Below are positions 8,653-15,261 of a DNA stretch of 19,212 nt, piece by piece. The first letter of the stretch is position 1, and every line of letters begins with the position of its first letter. The notes below the pieces were generated by a model. That model did not search any database. It saw only the letters and a program-made list of their open reading frames with translations, and was not told the origin of the DNA. Made by a program: the position numbers and the translations under genes. Origin of the DNA: an uncultured Garciella sp. (GTDB lineage Bacteria > Bacillota > Clostridia > Eubacteriales > Garciellaceae); assembly GCA_900555725.1 (NCBI GenBank), contig USMD01000028.1, positions 1-19,212 of the forward strand. The letters run 5' to 3'.

Positions 8653-9569
8653 TAGTTTAGGCCTCCATCCTGGGTGGTTTTATTGTTAGCATTTATAGGA
8701 GCTCTATTTATATTGGTGATGGGATTTTTCATAAAATTTAATGGGGTATTGGTCCTATAGTATACAGTCTCTCCATTGGAAACCCCTTTTTTTATTTCTA
8801 CTAGAGTACCGTCATGGATCCCAGTCTTAATTTCACGCTTTACTATTTCCCCTTGATCATTCATTTTGAGAACGTAGGGTTTATTATGATTGTCAAATTG
8901 AATCGCTTCCATAGGAAGGGTCACTACATCAGAAACTTTATCACTGATAAGTTTTACCTCTGCGGACATACCGATTTTTACATCCTTATCTTCTTCGAGA
9001 TCAATGGATGCAGTAAAGAAGGTGACACCATTTTCTATTTGTCCTTCTTTTGAAACATCTTCGATGCTACCTTTGATTTTTTTATCAATGGCTCCAATGT
9101 CTGCAACAACTTCTGTACCTTCCCTTATTGCATTAATATCATATTCATCCACCTTTGCATTAATTTGAAGATCGTTATAATCCACAACTTCTAATAATTC
9201 TGTTCCTGCCATCACTTGCTGATCCTTTTTTACTTTAATATGGCTTACCTCTCCATTAATCTTAGATTTTATTTCAGCTCCCGTTGTTGTCCTAAGGAGT
9301 ATATCCCCTTCTTCTACTACATCTCCTTTTTTTACAAGAATTTCGGATACCTGTAGTATAGAATCTGCCATTACCACTTGGCGATTTTTGGCATCTACAT
9401 TTCCTGAAAAATGATAATAGGTTGTAATATCTTTTGTCTTAGCCTGTGTTTTCTCATAGGGTATGGATTTAGGTCTCATAAAAAAAGAGATGGCAATTCC
9501 TATAATAACAACTATGATCATAGTCGCAATTACCTTTTTTTTAGTCTTTGATTTTCTCTTTGGGCTCAT
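8652..9569 (-). CDS. MacA/HlyD-like efflux adaptor protein
   Basis: This 305-residue protein has one N-terminal membrane helix (about 13-30) after a lysine/arginine-rich start, then an extracytoplasmic part. That part holds a lipoyl-like half (ILVKKGDVVEEGDILLRT), a second half (VKKDQQVMAGTELLEVVDY) and beta-barrel and membrane-proximal domains near the C-terminus. The hairpin between the lipoyl halves is very short, unlike the long coiled coil of Gram-negative MacA. This suits a host without an outer-membrane channel. It is the first gene of the adaptor-ATPase-permease operon. The start is ATG 9569, with GAAAGGTG about 8 nt upstream. It is divergent from the hydrogenase unit across a region with a palindrome at 9681-9709. 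The exported substrate is unknown. Confidence 0.9.
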   Translation of the reverse strand: MSPKRKSKTKKKVIATMIIVVIIGIAISFFMRPKSIPYEKTQAKTKDITTYYHFSGNVDAKNRQVVMADSILQVSEILVKKGDVVEEGDILLRTTTGAEIKSKINGEVSHIKVKKDQQVMAGTELLEVVDYNDLQINAKVDEYDINAIREGTEVVADIGAIDKKIKGSIEDVSKEGQIENGVTFFTASIDLEEDKDVKIGMSAEVKLISDKVSDVVTLPMEAIQFDNHNKPYVLKMNDQGEIVKREIKTGIHDGTLVEIKKGVSNGETVYYRTNTPLNFMKNPITNINRAPINANNKTTQDGGLN

Positions 9570-9612
9570 AATTACAACACCTTTCTTTTATACTTTTCCA
9601 ATATAATTATGC

Positions 9613-9641
9613 ATTATATCCTATGAATTCATTCAAAGAAA
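9613..9641 (-). promoter_or_regulatory. Possible sigma-A promoter of the ABC export operon
   Basis: On the minus strand there is a perfect TATAAT (9618-9613), with a poor -35 candidate TTTCTT (9641-9636) at 17-nt spacing, 45-70 nt upstream of the adaptor start. A perfect -10 with a weak -35 often marks an activated promoter, but no activator gene is nearby. Confidence 0.4.
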
Positions 9642-9680
9642 ATCTATTTTAAATAAAGAAATAAGCCAAATGTCAGACAC

Positions 9681-9709
9681 CTATGGGAAAGGATCGCTTT
9701 TCCCAGTAG
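9681..9709. promoter_or_regulatory. Hyphenated palindrome in the divergent region, candidate operator
   Basis: TGGGAAAGG (9684-9692) pairs with CTTTTCCCA (9697-9705) around a 4-nt ATCG loop, with an outer CTA/TAG pair offset by one base. No T-run follows on either strand, so it does not look like a terminator. It lies between two divergent units and abuts the predicted -35 region of the hydrogenase promoter, which is where an operator for a dimeric regulator would sit. The cognate protein is unknown. Confidence 0.35.
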
Positions 9710-9735
9710 CTTATTTGAAGGATATTCGTTATAAT
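9707..9735 (+). promoter_or_regulatory. Possible promoter of the hydrogenase unit
   Basis: A perfect TATAAT lies at 9730-9735, 35 nt upstream of the first start codon. The sequence 17 nt further upstream (TAGCTT, 9707-9712) is a poor -35 and overlaps the edge of the palindrome at 9681-9709. Confidence 0.35.
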
Positions 9736-9770
9736 AGAATTAGATTAACCTAAAAGGAGGAAAAAAATAT

Positions 9771-10037
9771 ATGAAGGTAGAAATTTGTGTTGGCTCTAGA
9801 TGTACGATGTTTGGAGCAGACCAGATTATTCATAGTGTTGAAGATTTACAAGAGAGTATCTTAAAGCAAATGGATATTTCTGAAGATTTTAAACTAGAGG
9901 TATTTTTGATTAATTGTATGGGACGTTGTAAAACTGGGAGGAATGTAAGTCCTGTAGTTATCATAGACGGAGAAATAATGGAAAATACCAATAGTCAAGA
10001 AGTGATGTCTAAAATAATTGAAAAAGCACAAATGTAA
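9771..10037 (+). CDS. NuoE-like thioredoxin-fold [2Fe-2S] protein
   Basis: This 88-residue protein corresponds to the thioredoxin-fold [2Fe-2S] domain of NuoE/HndA-type subunits without their N-terminal helical extension. The four cluster ligands are C6 and C11 (CVGSRC, Cx4C) and C49 and C53 (CMGRC, Cx3C), the family pattern. The start is ATG 9771, with AAGGAGG at 9754-9760. It ends 21 nt before the hydrogenase start, so the two are probably co-transcribed. The likely role is one-electron transfer to or from the hydrogenase. In heterotrimeric bifurcating hydrogenases the NuoE-like subunit works beside a NuoF-like flavoprotein. None is present here, so the redox partner is unknown. Confidence 0.88.
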   Translation: MKVEICVGSRCTMFGADQIIHSVEDLQESILKQMDISEDFKLEVFLINCMGRCKTGRNVSPVVIIDGEIMENTNSQEVMSKIIEKAQM

Positions 10038-10058
10038 TTGTAAATAATGGAGGGTGCT

Positions 10059-11555
10059 ATGAAGGAAAGTTATGTTGATATTATAAAAATAAGAAGAATG
10101 ATTTTTGCAGAAGTTGCACGATTAGCTTATGAAGATGTAGACTTGAATCATCTTGAAGATTCCACATATTATTTATTGCCGGGAGAAAGGGCTATTTATC
10201 GAGAAAATATTTTTAGAGAACGAGCTGTTGTTGGAGAGAGACTTAGAATGGCTTTAGGTATGGATGTAAGAAATGCAGGAGATATGGGCCCTATGCATGA
10301 AGGATTTGATAAAATTGATTTAAATCAAAGAGTTTATAAGCCTCCTTTGGTTAATGTCATTTCCTTTGCTTGTGAAGCTTGCCCTACAAAAACAATTAAA
10401 GTTACAGATAATTGTAGAAAGTGCCTAGCTCATCCTTGTAAAAATCAATGCCCGGTAAATGCCATTACTATCGGAAAAACAGGAGCAGTGATTGATCAAG
10501 AGAAATGCATTAAATGTGGAAAATGTATGAATGTTTGTCCTTATTCAGCTATAATCAAATATGATAGACCCTGTGCAGCTATCTGTGGGGTAGATGCCAT
10601 TGAAAGTGATGAATTGGGTCGTGCAAAGATCAATCATGATAAATGTGTATCCTGTGGAAGATGTATACAAGAGTGTCCCTTTGGGGCCATTGCAGATAAA
10701 TCCCAGATCTATCAATTAATTAAGGCAATAAAAAGTGGGAAAGAGGTATATGCCATTATAGCTCCTTCCTTTGTAGGACAATTTGGTGCCCTTACAAAAC
10801 CGAATCAAATCATTGAGGCAATTAAAAAACTAGGAATCAAAGATGTTGTAGAAGTAAGTCTAGGAGCCGATATTACAACCGTCAATGAAGCAAAGGAATA
10901 TCTAAAGAAGGTTCCTAATGAAAGACCTTTTATGGGAACAAGTTGTTGTAGCACTTGGAGCTTTATGGTAAGAAAGTTATTTCCAGAGGAATATCAGTAT
11001 ATTTCAGATTCTTCTTCTCCAATGATCTATGCAGCTCAATATGTTAAGCGCAATAATTCTAATGCTCAAGTAGTTTTTATAGGGCCCTGTATTTCTAAAA
11101 AACTAGAGGCATTAGAGGAAAAGGTGGCAGGTTATGTTGATTTTGTCATTACCTTTGAGGAACTTATGGGAATGTTTGTGGCAAAGGACATTGAACTTTC
11201 TACCCTTGAAGTAAAGGAAAAGATTCATGATGCTTCTACTTCAGGTCGAAATTATGCAATTTCAGGTGGAGTAGCTAATGCTGTAAAATCCGCGGCCAAA
11301 GAAATAGAGCCTAGTAGGGAGATCAAGACAGAATGTGCCCAAGGACTTCATGAATGTGTTAAAATGATGAAACTAGCTAAGGCAGGAAAAAAGAATGGTT
11401 ATCTTTTAGAGGGGATGGCCTGTGATGGAGGTTGTATTGGCGGCCCTGGTACCCTTATTTCCTTAAATCGTGTAAGGAAAGATGTTGCACAGTTTTCAAA
11501 AGAATCCTCATATAAAACCCCTTTTAATAATGAGAAATTAAACTTAGATAAGTAA
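10059..11555 (+). CDS. [FeFe]-hydrogenase, group B-like
   Basis: This enzyme interconverts protons plus electrons with H2. From ATG 10059 it is 498 residues. The N-terminal part carries cysteine-rich [4Fe-4S] segments: FACEAC, CRKCLAHPCKNQCP, CIKCGKCMNVCP, PCAAIC and CVSCGRCIQECP. That is 16 cysteines, enough for up to four clusters. The catalytic domain has L1 TSCCSTWS (294-301), L2 GPCISKK (342-348) and L3 EGMACDGGC (451-459). The H-cluster ligands are thus C297, C344, C455 and C459, and C296 is the proton-relay cysteine. L1 with Ser after CC and L2 with Gly-Pro-Cys, instead of TSCCPGW and MPC, point to group B. This is my motif judgement. The first in-frame ATG at 10047 has no ribosome binding site, while GGAGGG (10049-10054) precedes ATG 10059. 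Maturase genes lie 3.7 kb downstream. Confidence 0.93.
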   Translation: MKESYVDIIKIRRMIFAEVARLAYEDVDLNHLEDSTYYLLPGERAIYRENIFRERAVVGERLRMALGMDVRNAGDMGPMHEGFDKIDLNQRVYKPPLVNVISFACEACPTKTIKVTDNCRKCLAHPCKNQCPVNAITIGKTGAVIDQEKCIKCGKCMNVCPYSAIIKYDRPCAAICGVDAIESDELGRAKINHDKCVSCGRCIQECPFGAIADKSQIYQLIKAIKSGKEVYAIIAPSFVGQFGALTKPNQIIEAIKKLGIKDVVEVSLGADITTVNEAKEYLKKVPNERPFMGTSCCSTWSFMVRKLFPEEYQYISDSSSPMIYAAQYVKRNNSNAQVVFIGPCISKKLEALEEKVAGYVDFVITFEELMGMFVAKDIELSTLEVKEKIHDASTSGRNYAISGGVANAVKSAAKEIEPSREIKTECAQGLHECVKMMKLAKAGKKNGYLLEGMACDGGCIGGPGTLISLNRVRKDVAQFSKESSYKTPFNNEKLNLDK

Positions 11556-11565
11556 TAGATTAATT

Positions 11566-11607
11566 AACCTCTCCCCTTGAATTGTTTTACAAGGGGAGAG
11601 GTTTTTT
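11566..11607 (+). terminator. Strong rho-independent terminator of the hydrogenase unit
   Basis: A perfect 14-bp stem (AACCTCTCCCCTTG at 11566-11579, CAAGGGGAGAGGTT at 11590-11603) with a 10-nt loop is followed by T's to 11607. It begins 10 nt after the hydrogenase stop and abuts the end of the convergent thiM gene, so it may also stop leftward transcription, though less efficiently. Confidence 0.93.
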
Positions 11608-12424
11608 ATTGTTCCTCTAATTTTATTCTTTCATTGATGGTTTCCATTGTTATATTACTCATAAAATCAATCAAATACATTCGAAAGGACATGGTGCCTC
11701 CCTGTAGTTTTTGCATTTTTTCATAGGCCAATTCACCGCATATTCCCATAGAAGCAACTGCCCCAAGGGTAGCTTTTAAAATATGATTTGAATTTGCTCC
11801 GCAAAAAGCTCCTATAAGGGCTGTCAGCATACAGCCAGAGCCGGTTATTTTAGCCATAGTAGGGTGTCCATTACGAACAATGTAGGCTTTTTGACTATCT
11901 GCAACAATATCCATTGCCCCAGAAATGGCAATGACAGAGTTTAGTTTGGTACTTAATGTCTTAGCCATAGCACAGAGATCCCCTACATTATCTTCTGTAA
12001 TCTGATCCATTTCACTGGCATCTACGCCCTTTGTGGTTCCTTTTCCAGTGGCAATACGTTTGATCTCTGATATATTTCCCCGAATAACCGAAAAGTGAAT
12101 TTCCTTTGATAATGTTTCAAAGGTCTTATTTCTAAGGGCAGAAGCGCCCATGCCTACAGGATCTAATACAACAGGATGATGAAGTTGATTACTTTTTTTC
12201 CCAGCTATGATCATGGAATCTAGGTCAAATAGCGTTCCCATATTAAGTACCAAGCTTTGACTTTTTGAAGTAATGTCTTCCACCTCATCCTTATGATGAG
12301 CCATGGTAGGGGAGCCCCCACAGGCTAATATCATATTGGCACAGTCATTTACCGTGACAAAATTTGTAATACAATGGACGATGGGTTTGGTTTTAGATAA
12401 ATTTTCAAATATCTTTTCAAACAT
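11606..12424 (-). CDS. thiM: Hydroxyethylthiazole kinase
   Basis: ThiM phosphorylates 4-methyl-5-(2-hydroxyethyl)thiazole for thiamine salvage. The 272 residues match the family length. Visible motifs are the N-terminal VHCITNFVTVNDCAN and GGSPTMAHHKDEVED, the phosphate-site VLDPVGMGAS, IRGNISEI, KGVDA, and the C-terminal ITGSGCMLTALIGAF, where C198 is the conserved catalytic-loop cysteine. The start is ATG 12424, preceded by AAAGGAAG. The stop lies inside the T-run of the hydrogenase terminator. It follows thiW in the same direction, but a 215-bp gap holding a 112-bp palindromic element separates them, so co-transcription is uncertain. ThiE and ThiD, which would complete the pathway, are not in the window. 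Confidence 0.96.
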   Translation of the reverse strand: MFEKIFENLSKTKPIVHCITNFVTVNDCANMILACGGSPTMAHHKDEVEDITSKSQSLVLNMGTLFDLDSMIIAGKKSNQLHHPVVLDPVGMGASALRNKTFETLSKEIHFSVIRGNISEIKRIATGKGTTKGVDASEMDQITEDNVGDLCAMAKTLSTKLNSVIAISGAMDIVADSQKAYIVRNGHPTMAKITGSGCMLTALIGAFCGANSNHILKATLGAVASMGICGELAYEKMQKLQGGTMSFRMYLIDFMSNITMETINERIKLEEQ

Positions 12425-12489
12425 AGCCTTCTTCCTTTCTTAAATTTATTTATTGTATTAGTGAAATGAACGAATTTTATAGTTAGTTC

Positions 12490-12601
12490 AAGGATAGATG
12501 TCTTCACTGCGCTACTCCACAAATGTTCTCTTTTTTTACAATAACAGAATCAAGGTAAAAAAGGGGACATTAAGTCGTTGCTCCGTGAAGCATCTATCCT
12601 T
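12490..12601. repeat. 112-bp imperfect palindrome (repeat copy D, MITE-like)
   Basis: The ends are inverted repeats. AAGGATAGATG then CTTCAC (12490-12500, 12502-12507) pairs with GTGAAG then CATCTATCCTT (12585-12590, 12591-12601), 17 bp with a one-base bulge. A second inner pairing joins AATGTTCTCTTTTTTTAC to GTAAAAAAGGGGACATT. The left part (12496-12519), read on the minus strand, shares TGGAGTAGCG and TGAAGACATCT with repeat copy B, tying it to the dispersed family. There is no ORF inside. It sits between thiW and thiM. The ends lack T-runs, so it is not a simple terminator. Confidence 0.7.
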
Positions 12602-12639
12602 AAATCAATTAGAATCTACTACACTAGTACAATAGATGA

Positions 12640-13170
12640 TTAATTATTTAATAAGGATTTTAAATATTCCAGGGTTTTTGTTTTCTGTAATGTCTTCAAA
12701 AGAGCACAGCCCAACATTGCTCCTACAAAGGAAGCTGGTGCAAAAAATGGAACATAAGTAAATATAGAAGTCTTAGGCAGCCCGTAGAAAGCTCTCATAA
12801 AAGGATAGGCAAGGATAGCACTAATAATGCCTGTACCAATGACTTCCCCTATCACTGCCCATTTAAGCTTATGAAATTTTTGATAGAGAAGTCCTGATAA
12901 AAATGCTCTTACTACTGCTCCGATCACTGCCAGGATGGTATTCCCATTTAATATCATTCTCATCAATCCTGTGAGTAAAGCACATACAAATCCCCAGAGG
13001 GGACCTAGAAATACCGCTGCGATTACATTTATAAAATGTTGAAATGGCGCCATACGAGGAAAATATACAAAAGTGTTTAACACATATCCAATACAGGCCA
13101 ATAGGGCAGTGAAAATTTGTTTTTTTATGCTTAATTTTTTTTGATTCTTAAATTGTTTTGTGTTATTCAT
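12640..13170 (-). CDS. thiW: ThiW, ECF-type thiazole transporter S component
   Basis: This 176-residue integral membrane protein fits the ThiW family of energy-coupling factor substrate-binding (S) components, thought to import the thiazole precursor of thiamine. After a basic N-terminus it has about five or six hydrophobic helices between residues 18 and 165. The family-type segment APFQHFINVIAAVFLGPLWG is present, followed by LLTGLMRMILNGNTILA and GEVIGTGIISAILAYP. It would need the shared EcfA/A'/T module, which is not in the window. The start is ATG 13170, with AGGAG about 10 nt upstream. It begins 21 nt after the thiamine-binding-like gene in one operon. The thiM kinase downstream supports a thiazole-salvage role. 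Confidence 0.9.
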   Translation of the reverse strand: MNNTKQFKNQKKLSIKKQIFTALLACIGYVLNTFVYFPRMAPFQHFINVIAAVFLGPLWGFVCALLTGLMRMILNGNTILAVIGAVVRAFLSGLLYQKFHKLKWAVIGEVIGTGIISAILAYPFMRAFYGLPKTSIFTYVPFFAPASFVGAMLGCALLKTLQKTKTLEYLKSLLNN

Positions 13171-13191
13171 TCGTTCTTTTCTCCTAATGGA

Positions 13192-13491
13192 TTATTTTTG
13201 TAAATAATGTTTGGCAGTTTTTTGATCAATAGTCAAGACCCCTTGGGGATTATAGTTGATCTTTATATAGGACATTACACTTGGAGCTCCTTGTTCAATA
13301 CAAATCAATTGACATTTTTTCACAATCTCCATTAATTCCTCATAATCTCCTTCGATGGTTGTCTCAAAGGGTCCCACTGATATATTAAGTCCTGTACCTT
13401 TCATATAGGCAATTACTTCATCTACAATGTGAAGTAAGGTCTCCTCCTCCTGTACCTTTGGTAATACCTGAATTGCAACGCTAGCATTCAT
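13192..13491 (-). CDS. Thiamine-binding domain protein (MTH1187/YkoF-like)
   Basis: This 99-residue protein resembles the MTH1187/YkoF (Thiamine_BP) family of small ferredoxin-like domains. Features are an N-terminal strand (NASVAIQVLPK), a helix with VDEVIAYMKGTGL, the conserved VGPFETTIEGDYEELMEIVKKCQ segment and a final VMSYIKINY strand. Related proteins bind thiamine or its pyrimidine precursor. YkoF is part of a thiamine-precursor uptake locus in Bacillus subtilis. Here it is the first gene before thiW, suggesting a cytoplasmic binding or buffering role in thiazole/thiamine salvage. The ligand is not shown by the sequence. The start is ATG 13491, with AGGAGGAG just upstream. Confidence 0.85.
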   Translation of the reverse strand: MNASVAIQVLPKVQEEETLLHIVDEVIAYMKGTGLNISVGPFETTIEGDYEELMEIVKKCQLICIEQGAPSVMSYIKINYNPQGVLTIDQKTAKHYLQK

Positions 13492-13522
13492 TTCTTTCTC
13501 CTCCTTTTATATTTTTATAATA

Positions 13523-13577
13523 AAAAAGCATAAAAAGGATCTACACCCGAGGTGGTGTACCCCTTTTTATGCTTTTT
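13523..13577 (-). promoter_or_regulatory. Leader terminator hairpin of the thiamine operon (attenuator candidate)
   Basis: Between the promoter at 13625-13653 and the first gene, the minus strand can fold a long hairpin. The outer stem is GCATAAAAAGG with CCTTTTTATGC (13572-13562 with 13538-13528), extendable by five A-U pairs. The inner stem is TACACC with GGTGTA. TTTTTTA (13527-13521) follows on the minus strand, making it an intrinsic terminator inside the leader. A conditional role is inferred from its position. No TPP riboswitch core (CTGAGA and GGGTGC-type elements) is seen. An upstream ATTTTTATG (13593-13585) could compete for the 5' arm. Confidence 0.6.
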
Positions 13578-13624
13578 CTATCCACATAAAAATAAATGAT
13601 TCACTTATTATTTTTTCAAACTAA

Positions 13625-13653
13625 ATCATAGCATAGTAGTATAGACTTGTCAA
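13625..13653 (-). promoter_or_regulatory. Sigma-A promoter of the thiamine-salvage operon
   Basis: On the minus strand, a perfect TTGACA (13653-13648) and TATGAT (13630-13625, five of six) are separated by exactly 17 nt. The transcript would start near 13618, giving a leader of about 125 nt that contains the hairpin at 13523-13577. It is the best promoter match in the window. Confidence 0.75.
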
Positions 13654-13804
13654 TGATTTTTCTAGATTTTACAAAAATGGGGAAATTATGTACTAGAAAA
13701 TAAAGCTTTTTCATTTTATGACATAAAGAAAAAAATCAAGGAATAATCATATCATAAATAGTGAGAAAGCTAAGTGCTAGATATTATAAAAAGGAGGATT
13801 CCAA
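13654..13804. other. Upstream part of the divergent 13492-13804 spacer
   Basis: The 313-bp spacer between the thiamine operon and the P60 gene holds the thiamine promoter and leader on its left side. The right side (13654-13804) is AT-rich with no ORF or fold that I can support. I found no good sigma-A promoter for the P60 gene. Its ribosome binding site AAGGAGG is at 13791-13797. Confidence 0.4.
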
Positions 13805-13807
13805 GTG

Positions 13808-15103
13808 ATGGAGACCATGTTATATCCTAAGTTTTGGATAGATCATACACCAAATGTTGACAAGGTAATTGCTACACCTGAAGAAATAGAAGTCTATAAC
13901 GAAAAAAATATTGAGGTTTGCAAGCCTATTGTGGATTTAGAAAATTTCAAAGAAAGTTTTACTAAGGAAGAGCTAACAAGGATCATACAAGGGGTAAGCA
14001 CTCCCTCTAAAGCTCCTAGATATACAAGGGATGGAAAACAAGTAGGGGAGGAATACTGGAAAAAGCTACAAAATAACTTAAATATAGATAGATTATCGAG
14101 TATAAATCAAGTGAAATACGCCATTACCACAAGAAGAACAGAGATGAAAGCTTTTCCTACCTTCGATAGATTGTTTTCCTTTCCAGAGGATTATAAAACT
14201 GATTTGCTCATGGAGACAGCGGTTTATCCTATAGAACCAATGATTATTTTATCTGAGAGTGCCGATGGACAGTGGTATCTGGCTCAGATATATCATTATT
14301 TAGCATGGATTCCAGCAAAGGATGTTGCCATTACCGATAAGAATACTTTATTTTCCTATGTAAATCGGGATAAATTTTTGGTAGTTACCGCAAGAAGGGT
14401 ATATACTAACTATAATCCGTTAAATCTAAAAATTTCTGAACTTCAACTAGATATGGGAGTGAGAATTCCCTTAGCTACAGAAAGAGAAATGAAAGAGGAC
14501 TTCTATGATCAAAGTCCTGTAGGAAATTTTGTAATCAAGCTTCCCACAAGGGATAATACTGGGAATTTAAGATTTGATTATGGCTTAGTTCCAAGACTTG
14601 AGGATGTAAGCATAGGATATTTACTCTATACAAAGAGGAATATGATCCGTCAAGCTTTTAAATTTCAAGGAGAGAGATATGGATGGGGAGGAATGTTTAA
14701 TGGGAGAGATTGTACAGCTTTTCTAGTAGATATTTATAGAACTATGGGAATAAAATTACCTAGAAATTCATTAGAACAGGGGAAAATGGCAGTAGGGGTA
14801 TTCCATGAAATGCCTGAATGGATGTCCTTAAAAGAACGAAAAAAGTTATTAAATCAATTACCATGTGGAGCAGCATTATATATGGACGGCCACGCTATGC
14901 TCTATCTAGGAAGATATGAGAATGAATATTATATGATTCATGATTTTGCAGGTTTCTATAGGGAAAATGTAGAAAAATTAACTTATCATACAGTATATGA
15001 AGTTGTAGTTACTCCATTAAGTATTTTAACTTCCTCAGGGAAAACCTATATGGAGGCCTTGTATGGGGCAAGGGAATTTGTTTTAGGAGATAAATACAGT
15101 TAA
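13808..15103 (+). CDS. SH3-NlpC/P60 family cysteine peptidase
   Basis: This 431-residue protein matches the multidomain SH3b-NlpC/P60 group of cell-wall peptide hydrolases. It has an N-terminal domain (about 1-115), two SH3-like domains (about 120-270, including DGQWYLAQIYHYLAWIPAKDV) and a C-terminal NlpC/P60 domain. The catalytic residues are C302 (GGMFNGRDCTAF), H362 (MDGHAMLYLG) and a polar third residue, probably H378 (MIHDFAG). Family members cleave peptide bonds in peptidoglycan stems, often during recycling. There is no signal peptide or lipobox, so export is not evident and a cytoplasmic role on imported muropeptides is possible. GTG at 13805 is directly followed by ATG at 13808, and either could be used with AAGGAGG at 13791-13797. 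It is flanked by a divergent operon and a terminator, so it is probably monocistronic. Confidence 0.87.
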   Translation: METMLYPKFWIDHTPNVDKVIATPEEIEVYNEKNIEVCKPIVDLENFKESFTKEELTRIIQGVSTPSKAPRYTRDGKQVGEEYWKKLQNNLNIDRLSSINQVKYAITTRRTEMKAFPTFDRLFSFPEDYKTDLLMETAVYPIEPMIILSESADGQWYLAQIYHYLAWIPAKDVAITDKNTLFSYVNRDKFLVVTARRVYTNYNPLNLKISELQLDMGVRIPLATEREMKEDFYDQSPVGNFVIKLPTRDNTGNLRFDYGLVPRLEDVSIGYLLYTKRNMIRQAFKFQGERYGWGGMFNGRDCTAFLVDIYRTMGIKLPRNSLEQGKMAVGVFHEMPEWMSLKERKKLLNQLPCGAALYMDGHAMLYLGRYENEYYMIHDFAGFYRENVEKLTYHTVYEVVVTPLSILTSSGKTYMEALYGAREFVLGDKYS

Positions 15104-15153
15104 AAAACTTTAAAAATAATGGGAATTCCCTTTTTTTGTAGTATAATAAAAAT

Positions 15154-15180
15154 AAAAGCAAGTATTTGAACTTGCTTTTT
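15154..15180 (+). terminator. Rho-independent terminator after the P60 gene
   Basis: AAAAGCAAGT (15154-15163) pairs perfectly with ACTTGCTTTT (15170-15179) around a 6-nt loop, and T's run through the 3' arm to 15180. A GGGAATTCCC palindrome followed by seven T's at 15121-15137 lies just before it and may act as a weak first stop. Together they separate the P60 gene from the maturase operon. Confidence 0.8.
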
Positions 15181-15261
15181 ATTGATAACAAATTCACAAT
15201 ATGAAGGAATGCTGCCTTTCTTTCATCTAAATTTTGTAGAAAGGAAAAAGGACGATAATCT

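Noticed and set aside
13539..13563. Plus-strand GAGGTGGTGTACCCC looks like the T-box AGGGTGGTACCGCG element
   Set aside because: It lies on the 3' side of the hairpin, not the 5' side, has an inserted dinucleotide, and no specifier stem or T-box start codes precede it. The hairpin belongs to the minus-strand thiamine leader.
13719..13757. CATATCATA as a sigma-K -10 element for the P60 gene
   Set aside because: It fits CATANNNTA, but no AC-type -35 lies at the required 16-17 nt spacing.
15009..15197. Minus-strand open frame over the P60 end and terminator
   Set aside because: It spans the terminator hairpin and the antisense of a conserved C-terminus, and it has no convincing ribosome binding site.
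15213..15253. CCTTTC pairing with GAAAGG near the hydE ribosome binding site as a translational switch
   Set aside because: The pairing is only 6 bp in a low-complexity purine/pyrimidine stretch with no competing structure seen.
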